Origin: Tidjanibacter sp.
GTDB lineage: Bacteria > Bacteroidota > Bacteroidia > Bacteroidales > Rikenellaceae
Length of the DNA stretch: 41,768 bases
Reading direction: 5' to 3'
Assembly: GCA_017396085.1 (NCBI GenBank)
Contig: JAFQNC010000028.1
Span: 1 to 41,768, forward strand
Of the stretch, positions 1 to 7,508 are shown one piece after another. Made by a program: the position numbers and the translations under genes. The number at the start of each line of letters is the position of its first letter. Position 1 is the first letter of the stretch. The notes under the pieces were generated by a model. It was not told where the DNA came from, searched no databases, and saw nothing but the letters and a program-made list of their open reading frames with translations.

Positions 1-107
1 GAGAAAAATCGAAGGGTGGATGTGAAAAAATATAGTACTATGTATTGCAAGGTACTAAAATATTTTCATATATTTGCATTACAAAACACTCTAATACTTT
101 TACGACA

Positions 108-614
108 GTGAACAAAACACTCAAAGTCAGAATCGGTCAAACCGTGTTTACAATCGAGGGCGATGCCCATCGAATCCTTAGCGACTATCTCGATGACATT
201 GCCGCAAGGTGTGAGGAGTCCTCACGCAAAGAGGTGGTGGATGATGTGGAGATGCGCATAGCCGACCTTTTCAGCGGTTGGTTGGGCAACCCGGCCAACG
301 TGGTCGATACCTATCTTGTGCGCCGTGCGCAGGAGACCATTGGTCGCCCCGAGGAGTTCGGCGAACTCAAAGAGCCCACCCGCAAGGCGGGCGAGGGCGA
401 GGAGCCCAAGAGGTTGTTGCGCAGCAGGAGCGACAAGGTTATCGGTGGTGTGTGTGGTGGCATTGCAAAGTTCACTAACATCGACCCCACCCTATTGCGC
501 GTAGTAACAATGTTGCTGGTGATTTTCGGAGGCCTAAGCCTCTGGATTTACATCGTTTTGTGGCTCTTTATGCCCATTGAGAAGGCCGCATCGGTCGGAA
601 CACCGCAAGATTAA
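108..614 (+). CDS. PspC-domain membrane protein with N-terminal extension
   Basis: 168 residues. The N-terminal ~90 residues are soluble and acidic (MNKTLKVRIGQTVFTIEGDA, then a helical stretch), a layout common in Bacteroidales PspC proteins. A PspC domain follows at ~100-158, with the basic KRLLRSRSDKVIGGVCGGIA segment and one membrane helix at ~134-156 (VVTMLLVIFGGLSLWIYIVLWLF). I chose the GTG at 108 because the protein then begins at the usual family start; an in-frame TTG at 45 would add 21 residues of non-family sequence. PspC proteins sense or relay inner-membrane stress in the phage-shock system of other bacteria; that role here is inferred. It is the first gene of a same-strand cluster (YqaE-like, second PspC, PadR, two membrane proteins) running to 2699. 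The start codon is the least certain point. Confidence 0.85.
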   Translation: MNKTLKVRIGQTVFTIEGDAHRILSDYLDDIAARCEESSRKEVVDDVEMRIADLFSGWLGNPANVVDTYLVRRAQETIGRPEEFGELKEPTRKAGEGEEPKRLLRSRSDKVIGGVCGGIAKFTNIDPTLLRVVTMLLVIFGGLSLWIYIVLWLFMPIEKAASVGTPQD

Positions 615-641
615 CCCTCCACCAAAAAACAACAACGAGAA

Positions 642-800
642 ATGACATTTTGGCAAGTACTTTTGGCGATAATATTTCCGCCGTTGGTGGTAATCAACCG
701 TGGCTGTGGCTCGTTTCTGATTACCCTCCTACTCACCATCGCAGGTTGGGTACCCGGGGTAATTGCAGCCCTTGTGATACTCAACAAGCCCGAAAAATAG
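642..800 (+). CDS. YqaE/Pmp3-family small membrane protein
   Basis: A 52-residue ORF, short enough to be missed by length-filtered gene callers. It starts MTFWQVLLAIIFPPLVVINR and ends in VILNKPEK. Two hydrophobic helices are separated by a short loop; the segments IFPPLVV and TIAGWVPGVIAALVIL match the YqaE/Pmp3 (UPF0057) pattern of two transmembrane helices with conserved PP and W-PG motifs. Family members are membrane proteolipids tied to membrane-potential and salt stress. The ATG lies 27 bases after the PspC gene and is preceded by the A-rich leader aaaaaacaacaacgaga. Its place between two PspC genes supports a shared membrane-stress role. The usual cysteine-rich loop is reduced to a single Cys (NRGCGSF). 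Confidence 0.82.
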   Translation: MTFWQVLLAIIFPPLVVINRGCGSFLITLLLTIAGWVPGVIAALVILNKPEK

Positions 801-827
801 GCCTACCCCAAAAGGTGTGAGGTAGGC
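801..827 (+). other. Hairpin directly after the YqaE-like gene
   Basis: GCCTACC (801-807) pairs with GGTAGGC (821-827) around a 13-base loop. It begins at the base after the stop codon and is followed by a run of eight C. There is no U-tract, so it is more likely a 3'-end stabilising or processing hairpin, or an attenuator, than an intrinsic terminator. Confidence 0.4.
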
Positions 828-894
828 GCCCCCCCCAACACAACATAAAAACAAGAAACAACTTACAAAAACGAGAGAAAGAAAGGATTTTGCT

Positions 895-1098
895 ATGGAA
901 GTGATGAACGAACAACCCAAGAAACTCTATCGCAGCCGCAGCCGTATGCTCGGTGGCGTGTGTGGCGGTTTGGCCGAATATTGGAATGTGGACCCCACCC
1001 TTATTCGCGTGGCCGTTGCCGTGCTGTTTTTCGTGCCGATGATACCCGTGGTGCTGCCCTACCTGATTATGTGGTTGCTGATTCCGGAGCGCAAGTAA
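895..1098 (+). CDS. Short PspC-domain protein
   Basis: 67 residues, almost entirely one PspC domain: basic N-terminus (KKLYRSRSRMLGGVCGGLAEY), the conserved W-N-V-D-P-T-L-I-R segment, and a hydrophobic stretch at ~37-63 ending PYLIMWLLIPERK. It is a compact relative of the domain in the gene at 108-614, without the N-terminal extension. The start ATG is preceded by an A-rich leader. Its first residues (MEVMNEQ) resemble those of the gene at 2334 (MEVIKEE), a small sign of duplication within the cluster. It probably acts at the inner membrane together with the PadR regulator encoded 21 bases downstream. The PspC assignment is strong; the physiological role is inferred. Confidence 0.92.
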   Translation: MEVMNEQPKKLYRSRSRMLGGVCGGLAEYWNVDPTLIRVAVAVLFFVPMIPVVLPYLIMWLLIPERK

Positions 1099-1119
1099 AA
1101 GACTGAAACACCGAGATTT

Positions 1120-1473
1120 ATGGCGATAGACATTGACAACGCAAAGGCGCAGATGCGCAAGGGAATACTGGAGTACTGCATACTCTCCATACTCTCTCGC
1201 GAGGACTCCTACGCTCCGAAGATTATTGCGGAGTTGAAGGCGGCCGAGATGATTGTGGTGGAGGGCACCCTCTACCCCATCCTCACGCGCCTGAAAAACC
1301 AAGGCATCCTTGCCTACCGCTGGGAGGAGTCGCCTCAGGGCCCGCCACGCAAATACTACTCCCTGACGACTGAGGGCAGGGAGGCTCTGCGCCAACTTGA
1401 CGAGTCGTGGGACTCGTTGGTGGGGCAGATTGGCCAAATTCGTGGTTGCGCTCCCTCCGAGGGCAGCCGATAA
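1120..1473 (+). CDS. PadR-family transcriptional regulator
   Basis: 117 residues with the PadR winged-helix fold. KGILEYCILSILSREDSYAPKIIAELK is the first part of the helix-turn-helix. VVEGTLYPILTRLKNQGILAYRWEES is the recognition helix and wing, carrying the family signature EGTLYPxLxRLxxxG. PPRKYYSLTTEGREAL completes the wing. A short C-terminal helix (~95-117) would be the dimerisation arm, as in small PadR-s2 proteins. PadR proteins are usually repressors released by a ligand and often autoregulate; in Bacteroidetes they commonly sit beside PspC genes. It most likely controls this cluster, but I could not identify an operator. Confidence 0.93.
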   Translation: MAIDIDNAKAQMRKGILEYCILSILSREDSYAPKIIAELKAAEMIVVEGTLYPILTRLKNQGILAYRWEESPQGPPRKYYSLTTEGREALRQLDESWDSLVGQIGQIRGCAPSEGSR

Positions 1474-1496
1474 ACACAAACATCAGAACTACAACT

Positions 1497-2276
1497 ATGG
1501 AGATTATTGAAGATAACAACAGCCCGAGCACCCAACCCCGACAGTCGGGACAGTCGAACAATGGTGGCGACACCACTACCCCTCTCCACCCTTTGGGGCA
1601 GGTGGTGGTTGTGTGTGCCAAGATTGTGTTGGGCCTTTTCCTCTTTGGGTGGTTACTGGCCGCCGTGGGGGTCCTTGTGGGCTTCATTTCGCTGATGACG
1701 GTTGGTGCGTTTGAGTCGGCCTACATTGGCTTTGAGGGCACCTCGCCTGTGGTTTTTGCGGGGCTTGTGTGTGCGGTGGTGGTGCTCTTTATGGGCATTG
1801 TGGCCGATGTGGGCTTCACCCTGCTGCGTGGCAAGCAAATCAACCTGCGCAGACTTGGCATTGGAGCCATTGTGTGGGTGATATTCTTGGTGTGGACCTG
1901 CGTGTTGGCCGTTACCAACATCGGCAAGTGGGAGCACTGGGGCGAGCAGGTGGAGTGGCAAATGGAACTCTTTGAGGAGCGAATTGAAGGCAGGATGGAG
2001 CGGTTTGACGCCATTATGGAGAACTGCGAGGAGAGCGACAATGGGCTCATTTTCAACTTTGAGGGAAGGAGCGACCTTGTGTCGTTTGCCATTTGTTCCG
2101 ACAAGATGGACCTGCCCGATGATGTTGAAGACCTCGTCTACCTCAAACTCTCACAAAACCAAAATGTTGAAGTGAGAATTGAGTGGGCAGACAAGGGTGG
2201 CGTTGGGCACTACAAAACCATAACCATCGCCACCGAGGACCACGATGCCATTGTCATCAACGACTTTGACGACTAA
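1497..2276 (+). CDS. Hypothetical membrane protein of the PspC/PadR cluster
   Basis: 259 residues, not recognised as a named family. The N-terminal ~30 residues are polar and low-complexity (Asn, Ser, Gln, Thr). Three hydrophobic segments follow at ~38-68, 83-110 and 121-141. The C-terminal ~115 residues are soluble and acidic, with a charged helix (EQVEWQMELFEERIEGRMERF) and a beta-rich tail ending in DDHDAIVINDFDD-like acidic sequence. The ATG at 1497 is chosen over an upstream in-frame alternative at 1407 because the longer form overlaps padR by 67 bases and its extension reads as padR in another frame. The gap to padR is 23 bases, so co-transcription is likely. Position suggests a membrane partner in the stress cluster; no biochemical function can be read from the sequence. 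Confidence 0.8.
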   Translation: MEIIEDNNSPSTQPRQSGQSNNGGDTTTPLHPLGQVVVVCAKIVLGLFLFGWLLAAVGVLVGFISLMTVGAFESAYIGFEGTSPVVFAGLVCAVVVLFMGIVADVGFTLLRGKQINLRRLGIGAIVWVIFLVWTCVLAVTNIGKWEHWGEQVEWQMELFEERIEGRMERFDAIMENCEESDNGLIFNFEGRSDLVSFAICSDKMDLPDDVEDLVYLKLSQNQNVEVRIEWADKGGVGHYKTITIATEDHDAIVINDFDD

Positions 2277-2333
2277 TCCCCCACCCCATCCAACTTTTTA
2301 AGAAGAAAAACATCAACACAACAAACAACGATT

Positions 2334-2699
2334 ATGGAAGTGATTAAGGAAGAGAAAAAGAGCCCTGCTGCCGGCGAGGTGCGCATTGTGGCCTATCGCT
2401 TTGGTGGCGTGGCGATGATTTTGCTGGGCCTTGTGTGGCTCTGCTACAACTACGACCTGCTGCCCACGGGTTTCTACGATGTGGTGTTCTCGTGGCAGAT
2501 GGGTGTGATTTTGGTGGGTGCGTGGCTGCTTGCTACCCGCAACTGGGTGGTGGGAGGTGTTACCACGGGTGTGGGAGTGCTGTGTATGCTGATTGACCTG
2601 CTCAACATCCACATCTCGTTCACGGAGTTGGTTTTGCCCCTTGCGCTGGTGGCTACGGGCGTGGCCTGCCTCTTTGTGAAGCCCTCCAAGGCGAAGTAA
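2334..2699 (+). CDS. LiaF/LiaI-like four-helix membrane protein
   Basis: 121 residues with a short charged N-terminus and about four hydrophobic segments: VAMILLGLVWLCYNYDLLP, FSWQMGVILVGAWLLATRN, VVGGVTTGVGVLCMLIDL and LVLPLALVATGVACLFVKP. The pattern of a Gly-rich first helix, a W-P-x-xLI-like second helix and short loops resembles the LiaI-LiaF-like transmembrane region (DUF5668 type), often paired with PspC proteins in envelope-stress loci. It is the last gene of the cluster and is followed by a hairpin (TACCCC/GGGGTA, 2705-2719) and a strong terminator at 2728. The family call rests on hydropathy and context and is moderate. Confidence 0.75.
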   Translation: MEVIKEEKKSPAAGEVRIVAYRFGGVAMILLGLVWLCYNYDLLPTGFYDVVFSWQMGVILVGAWLLATRNWVVGGVTTGVGVLCMLIDLLNIHISFTELVLPLALVATGVACLFVKPSKAK

Positions 2700-2727
2700 A
2701 ACCCTACCCCAAAGGGGTAAATTTGAC

Positions 2728-2765
2728 AAAAAAGAGTGTTTTTCTGTGGGAAAACACTCTTTTTT
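2728..2765 (+). terminator. Intrinsic terminator of the PspC/PadR cluster
   Basis: A perfect 15-bp stem: AAAAAAGAGTGTTTT (2728-2742) pairs with AAAACACTCTTTTTT (2751-2765) around an 8-base loop. The right arm ends in a T-run. The symmetric A/T tails would allow termination in either direction. It separates the membrane-stress cluster from pheS. Confidence 0.9.
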
Positions 2766-2797
2766 GTGTGCGCAATCGGCTTTTATTTCTAACTTTG
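2763..2797 (+). promoter_or_regulatory. Candidate promoter of pheS
   Basis: A Bacteroidetes -7 element TAACTTTG (2790-2797) fits TAnnTTTG. A TTTG at 2763-2766 could be the -33 element, at a spacing of 23 bp, slightly long. It overlaps the tail of the upstream terminator. The start would fall near 2803, leaving a leader of about 18 bases. Confidence 0.6.
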
Positions 2798-2820
2798 TAG
2801 GATAAAACACTTGTAATACT

Positions 2821-3855
2821 ATGGCTTTAATCGAAAAAATCAACGACCTGCTTAACAGAATCGAAGAATTTACGCCCGCCAATGCGGCTGAAATTGAGGA
2901 GTTTCGTGTGAAAATCCTCGGCCGCAAGGGCGAACTTAACGACATATTGGAGGAGTTCAAGAGCGTTCCCTCGGAGGAGAAACGAGTGCTCGGCCAGAAA
3001 ATCAACGCCGTCAAGACTCGCGCCAACGAGCGCATTGCCGCCCTCAAAGAGGCTGCCGAGGAGGCTCCCGTAAACGCCTCTTCCAGTGGCGACCTCACCC
3101 GCCCCGCCTTTGAGGAGTCGCTCGGCTCGAGGCACCCCATTTCGATTGTCAGAAACGAGATTTGCGAAATATTCTCGCGCCTTGGCTACACCGTGGCCGA
3201 TGGTCCCGAGATTGAGGACGATTGGCACGTGTTCTCGGCGTTGAACTTCGCCCCCGAGCACCCCGCAAGGGATATGCAGGACACCTTCTTCATCGAGAAA
3301 AACCCCGATGTGCTGCTGCGTACCCACACCTCCTCCATTCAGGTGCGCACAATGGAGCGTCAGAGGCCTCCCATCCGTGTGATTTGCCCCGGCAGGGTGT
3401 TCCGTAACGAGGCTATCTCGGCCCGCGCACACTGCATCTTCCACCAAATTGAGGGCCTCTACATTGACGAGAAGGTGTCGTTTGCCGATATGAAGCAGTC
3501 GCTGCTCTACTTTGCCAAAGAGCTCTTTGGCGAGCAGACACAGATACGTATGCGCCCCTCCTACTTCCCCTTCACCGAGCCTTCGGCCGAGGTGGATGTG
3601 TCGTGCAACCTGTGCGGCGGTAAGGGCTGTAATGTGTGCAAGGGTACCGGTTGGCTGGAAATTCTCGGTTGCGGTATGGTAGACCCCAACGTGTTGGAAG
3701 CCAGCGGTATTGACAGCACCAAATACAGCGGCTTTGCCTTTGGTATGGGTGTTGAGCGTATTGCAATGTTGAAATTTGGCGTTAAGGATTTGAGGCTCTA
3801 CTTTGAGAACGACCTCCGCTTCCTCAGCCAGTTCGACTCGGTGTTGTCGCTCTAA
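2821..3855 (+). CDS. pheS: Phenylalanyl-tRNA synthetase alpha subunit
   Basis: 344 residues, the usual bacterial PheS length. It charges tRNA-Phe as the catalytic subunit of an alpha2-beta2 enzyme in the cytosol. The N-terminal ~90 residues form the tRNA-binding coiled coil. The class II catalytic core follows, with motif 2 around RVFRNEAISARAHCIFHQIEG and motif 3 near the end (GFAFGMGVERIAMLKFGVKD). The region at ~260-285 contains four cysteines in C-x2-C-x4-C-x2-C spacing followed by TGWLEILGCGM, a cysteine cluster seen in many PheS proteins. The ATG at 2821 follows a short leader and a Bacteroidetes promoter. pheT is not adjacent; pheS stands alone between a terminator and a TPR lipoprotein gene. 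Confidence 0.97.
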   Translation: MALIEKINDLLNRIEEFTPANAAEIEEFRVKILGRKGELNDILEEFKSVPSEEKRVLGQKINAVKTRANERIAALKEAAEEAPVNASSSGDLTRPAFEESLGSRHPISIVRNEICEIFSRLGYTVADGPEIEDDWHVFSALNFAPEHPARDMQDTFFIEKNPDVLLRTHTSSIQVRTMERQRPPIRVICPGRVFRNEAISARAHCIFHQIEGLYIDEKVSFADMKQSLLYFAKELFGEQTQIRMRPSYFPFTEPSAEVDVSCNLCGGKGCNVCKGTGWLEILGCGMVDPNVLEASGIDSTKYSGFAFGMGVERIAMLKFGVKDLRLYFENDLRFLSQFDSVLSL

Positions 3856-3906
3856 ACGGCACCACCACGCCTTTTATACGCATCACATAACCCCCACAGT
3901 GGAACT

Positions 3907-5667
3907 ATGAAAAAAAACACCCTTCTCCTCTGCCTGTTTGCCGTCATCCTACTCGCCTCGTGCGCACGGCTGCCACAGCGAAGCGTGGCCCAGAAAGAGG
4001 AGGAGGGTGAATTGTTGCTCGCCATACCGGAGTGGTTTGACACCGACTCGTTGCGCGTGGCCTACCTCTACTCCGAGGGCATAAGGGCCACCACCGAAAG
4101 TGGTCGCCCCTTTGATGGCCTGCCCTATTGGGTTAAAATTCTTGAAATTGACTCCCTGCACGGCGGAGCCAACCACCAGATGTCGGTGTTGGGCACCGAG
4201 ATTTCGCCCTCAAGGGCACTCTTTTACAGTCGCAGGGCTGTGGAAGCCGACACAACCAATATGGAATTTCTCGGCCAATATGCCTACTCGCAGGTGGCCG
4301 CAGCGAACTACAGTACCGCCCTGCAAATCTACAACACCCTGCTGGAAAAAGAGCCCCACAACCCCTACAACTACCGTATGGCTGCCGCCCTCTATGCCAA
4401 CGAGGGTATGCCCCATATGGCCATTTCGTTGCTTGACTCGGCAGAGTACAAGTTGGGCCACTACGAGGAACTCGCCTCCTACAAGCGCAGTCTGCTCATC
4501 GGGGTGAGGAACTACGACAGGGCCATCAGCGAAACCCAATCGGCCATTGCCAACCGCCCCTTCGACCACAGCAACTTCCGCATCCTCGGCGAAATCTACG
4601 CCCACACCGGTCAGGACTCACTCGCTGTGGCCAACTTCCAGCGAGCCATTGAACTGGCTCCCGAGGATAGAGAAAACCTTGTGGCCGCAGGCGAGTATTA
4701 CCTCTCGCGCGGAAATTATCCCCAATATTTTGACCTTGTGAAGAGGCTCTTTATGCTCGATGGCGAAGCGTTGGAGGACAAGTTGGACCTCTATGACAAC
4801 CTGATTGAGGACACCAACTTCTACCGCCGCAACTTCTACGCAATCAACACATTATGTTCCATCCTGCGAGTGAAATACCCCGACTCTTCCGAGGTTGCAA
4901 CTCGCTATGCAGCCCACCAAATAAGGGCAGGCGAGATTGACAAGGCGTTGGAGGTCTACCGTCAGGAGGTTGCCAAAGGCGGGGCCTCGTTGGATACCCA
5001 CCTTGCGGTGGTGGACATTGAGAGTTACCTCGATTTGAGGGAGGAAATGTTCGCCCACCTCGACCAAGCCATCGCACTCTATCCCGAGGAAGGCACCCTA
5101 TACATTCGCAAGGCTTTTGAGTTACAAAAAGGCACAAATCCCGCAAGCGAGCGCACAGTCGTTGGGCTCTACAAAAAGGCAATAGAGGTGTCGGACTCCC
5201 CCGAGGACAAGAGCGACACTATGGCCGCCTTGGGCGACTACTACTACTCCATCGGCAAGTCCAACAAGAGTTTCAGGTGGTATGCCAAGGCCCTCGAACA
5301 AAACCCCGACAACGCTCTGGTGCTCAACAACTGGGCCTACTTCCTGAGTGAATACAATCAGGACCTCGACAGAGCCCTTGCGATGAGTGTGCGTGCGTGT
5401 GAGTTGGTGCCCTCCAACCCCACCTACCTCGACACCCAAGCGTGGATACTCCACCTGCTCGGGCGCTCCGCCGAGGCAAAAACTCTTATGATGCAGGCAG
5501 TGTCGCTCGACACCACCGGCGATGACACCCTCCTACTCCACTACGCCGAAATACTCGCCGCCACGGGTAGCGATTTTATGGCCCGAATGTACTACAACAA
5601 GGCCCTTGAAGCAGGTGGAAACAAGGAATACATAGAACAGAGGCTCCAAGCCTTGGAGGGCAAATAG
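3907..5667 (+). CDS. TPR-repeat lipoprotein
   Basis: 586 residues. The signal peptide MKKNTLLLCLFAVILLASC ends in a lipobox (LLAS-C), so the mature protein is probably anchored to the membrane by a lipid on Cys19. The rest is helical and built from tetratricopeptide repeats; clear units include NYRMAAALYANEGMPHMAIS, FRILGEIYAHTGQDSLAVAN, AALGDYYYSIGKSNKSFRWYAKALEQNPDN and NWAYFLSEYNQDLDRALAMS. TPR lipoproteins of this size are common in Bacteroidales and act as assembly scaffolds; no specific partner is evident. It is followed 38 bases later by the EnvC-like gene and then ybeY, so a link to cell-envelope work is reasonable but inferred. Confidence 0.93.
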   Translation: MKKNTLLLCLFAVILLASCARLPQRSVAQKEEEGELLLAIPEWFDTDSLRVAYLYSEGIRATTESGRPFDGLPYWVKILEIDSLHGGANHQMSVLGTEISPSRALFYSRRAVEADTTNMEFLGQYAYSQVAAANYSTALQIYNTLLEKEPHNPYNYRMAAALYANEGMPHMAISLLDSAEYKLGHYEELASYKRSLLIGVRNYDRAISETQSAIANRPFDHSNFRILGEIYAHTGQDSLAVANFQRAIELAPEDRENLVAAGEYYLSRGNYPQYFDLVKRLFMLDGEALEDKLDLYDNLIEDTNFYRRNFYAINTLCSILRVKYPDSSEVATRYAAHQIRAGEIDKALEVYRQEVAKGGASLDTHLAVVDIESYLDLREEMFAHLDQAIALYPEEGTLYIRKAFELQKGTNPASERTVVGLYKKAIEVSDSPEDKSDTMAALGDYYYSIGKSNKSFRWYAKALEQNPDNALVLNNWAYFLSEYNQDLDRALAMSVRACELVPSNPTYLDTQAWILHLLGRSAEAKTLMMQAVSLDTTGDDTLLLHYAEILAATGSDFMARMYYNKALEAGGNKEYIEQRLQALEGK

Positions 5668-5705
5668 GCGCACAACAACAGACCGTAGACAGAGGAGGCA
5701 GTAAG

Positions 5706-6896
5706 ATGATGAAGCGACTTTTCTTATCCATAGTAACCCTTTGCGTGGGATTGGCAACCGCCTTCGGGCAGTCGTCAATCGACCGTCTTAATGCCGAAAT
5801 CAAACGCGCAGAGAAAGAAATCGCAAAAAATGAGCGACTCCTCAAAGAGGTAACAAAGTCCAAGAAAACCAACCAGACGGAAATCAAACTCCTGCAGGTC
5901 AAAATCAACAACCGCACAAAGGTTGTGGATGGGCTCAACAAGCAGATGTCGCTCATCTCCAACGACATAAAACAAAAAGAGGACGACATCGCCTCAATGA
6001 ATACCCAAATAGAAACCCTCAAAGGTGAGTATGCCGACATTGTGAGGGTGGCCTACAAAAACCAAAAGGTGGGCACTCCCCTACTCTTCCTCTTCTCCTC
6101 AAGCGACCTCAATACCGCCACCCGCAGGCTCGCGCTGATGCGCCGCTACAACAACTCCCTAAAACAACGTGTTGCCGACATTGAGCAGTTGCGTAGCGAT
6201 GTGGCAACACAGGTGGAACTCCTCGGCAAGCAACAGCAGGAACTTGACCAAACCAAGTCGGCACACCAGCGAGAACTCAACACCCTCGGACAAGAGCGCA
6301 AGGAGTTGCGTGCCGCAGGTAAGAAACTTGCCGCCAATGAGAAAAAAATCAGCAAGGAACTCAAAGCCAAGAGGGACCAGAAGCGAGCCGCACAGCAAGC
6401 CCTACAACGCATTATTGACGAGGAAACGCGCAAAACAAAGCGCAAAATGAGCGATGCCGAGCGCAGGGCCATAACGGAACTTAATGGCAAATTTGACCAA
6501 AATAGGGGCAAAATGCTGATGCCGGTGGATGGGGGTGTAATCATTGAGCGTTATGGCAAGCACAAGCACCCCACCCAAAGGCACATCACCGTGGTGAACA
6601 AAGGTGTGAACATCGCCGCTCCCAAAGGGGCCGAGGTGTTTGCAGTGTTTGAGGGCGAAGTGGCAAGGGTGATGTTCATCAACGGACTGAACAACTGCGT
6701 GATGTTGCGCCACGGCGACTACTTCACCATCTACTCCAACCTCGCCAGCGTGAACGTCAAAGCCGGCGACCACGTGGGTACAAACAGCAAACTCGGCAAC
6801 CTCTCCACAAGCGACAACCCCGATGACCACCAACTCCACTTTGAGGTGTGGTTCCACACGATGAACCAAGACCCCGAATTGTGGTTGGCCCAGTAG
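5706..6896 (+). CDS. EnvC-like murein hydrolase activator (LytM domain, degenerate)
   Basis: 396 residues. A signal peptide (MMKRLFLSIVTLCVGLATAFG) is followed by long coiled coils at ~25-115 and ~155-255 and a C-terminal LytM/M23 domain at ~270-396. This is the architecture of EnvC, which activates cell-division amidases in the periplasm. The M23 metal ligands are largely missing: the H-x3-D site reads N298-KGV-N302, and H-x-H reads Q376-L-H378. That fits an activator rather than an active endopeptidase. The helical insert (GTPLLFLFSSSDLNTATRRL, ~123-142) resembles the segment between the coiled coils in EnvC homologues. A second ATG at 5709 is an equally possible start. Confidence 0.9.
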   Translation: MMKRLFLSIVTLCVGLATAFGQSSIDRLNAEIKRAEKEIAKNERLLKEVTKSKKTNQTEIKLLQVKINNRTKVVDGLNKQMSLISNDIKQKEDDIASMNTQIETLKGEYADIVRVAYKNQKVGTPLLFLFSSSDLNTATRRLALMRRYNNSLKQRVADIEQLRSDVATQVELLGKQQQELDQTKSAHQRELNTLGQERKELRAAGKKLAANEKKISKELKAKRDQKRAAQQALQRIIDEETRKTKRKMSDAERRAITELNGKFDQNRGKMLMPVDGGVIIERYGKHKHPTQRHITVVNKGVNIAAPKGAEVFAVFEGEVARVMFINGLNNCVMLRHGDYFTIYSNLASVNVKAGDHVGTNSKLGNLSTSDNPDDHQLHFEVWFHTMNQDPELWLAQ

Positions 6897-6961
6897 GGGA
6901 GTGCAAGGAATGAAAGAGGTTGTAAAACAACAAGATAGCAACACAAAAACACAATAAGCCG

Positions 6962-7393
6962 ATGGCTGTACACTTCTACAATCAGGACTCCGACTACCTA
7001 CCCAAAGGGAGGGTTAAGATTGGCAAGTGGGTGAGGGAAACCATCCACAACGAGGGCTACAAGGCGGGCGAAATCTGCTACATCTTCTGCTCCTCGGCCA
7101 ACCACATCGAGATGAATCGCCAATATGTAGGACACGACTACTACACGGATGTTATCACCTTTGATTACAGCGACTTAGATGGTAGGGGAGTGGTCAGTGG
7201 GGACATCTTCATCGACCACGAAACGGTGGCCGACAATGCCCGACAACTCGGTACCGACCCAGCGGAGGAGCAACTCAGGGTGATTATTCACGGCGTGTTG
7301 CACCTGTGTGGCTACAAGGATAAGAGCGACCAAGAGGCCGCCCAAATGCGCCAGAAAGAGGATTTTTACCTCGCCCGCTACCCCAAAGAGTAA
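6962..7393 (+). CDS. ybeY: Endoribonuclease YbeY
   Basis: 143 residues, matching the YbeY/UPF0054 family, which acts in 16S rRNA 3'-end maturation and ribosome quality control. The metal-site motif reads H110-GVL-H114-LCGYK-D120. The third ligand is Asp instead of the usual His in HGxLHLxGYDH; the same Asp with a following K-S/T appears in Bacteroidetes homologues as I recall them, so it is probably lineage-specific and not a defect. The DVITFDY segment (63-69) is the conserved strand. It lies 65 bases after the EnvC-like gene and is followed by short repeats before mnmG. Confidence 0.95.
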   Translation: MAVHFYNQDSDYLPKGRVKIGKWVRETIHNEGYKAGEICYIFCSSANHIEMNRQYVGHDYYTDVITFDYSDLDGRGVVSGDIFIDHETVADNARQLGTDPAEEQLRVIIHGVLHLCGYKDKSDQEAAQMRQKEDFYLARYPKE

Positions 7394-7397
7394 AGGC

Positions 7398-7430
7398 AAT
7401 TGAAAATTGAGAATTGAGAATTGAGAATTT
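7398..7430. repeat. 7-bp AT-rich tandem repeat
   Basis: Four and a half copies of a 7-bp unit, AATTGAA AATTGAG AATTGAG AATTGAG AATTT, starting five bases after the ybeY stop. A similar 7-bp array (TTTTGAA) lies at 20857-20884. Both sit next to a 9-bp-period repeat. Confidence 0.85.
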
Positions 7431-7432
7431 CC

Positions 7433-7487
7433 CTACACTCCCTAACCTCCTTAAAGCCCCTAAAGCCCTTAAAAAAAGACGTTAGAC
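7433..7487. repeat. 9-bp-period repeat plus GACGTTAGAC decamer
   Basis: Five 9-base units in register: CTACACTCC, CTAACCTCC, TTAAAGCCC, CTAAAGCCC, TTAAAAAAA (7433-7477). The decamer GACGTTAGAC follows at 7478-7487. The same period and motif recur at 20666-20710 and 28702-28764, and the decamer recurs inverted at 28673-28682. It fills the ybeY-mnmG gap. Confidence 0.75.
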
Positions 7488-7508
7488 AATAAAAAAAGAT
7501 AGAAAACA

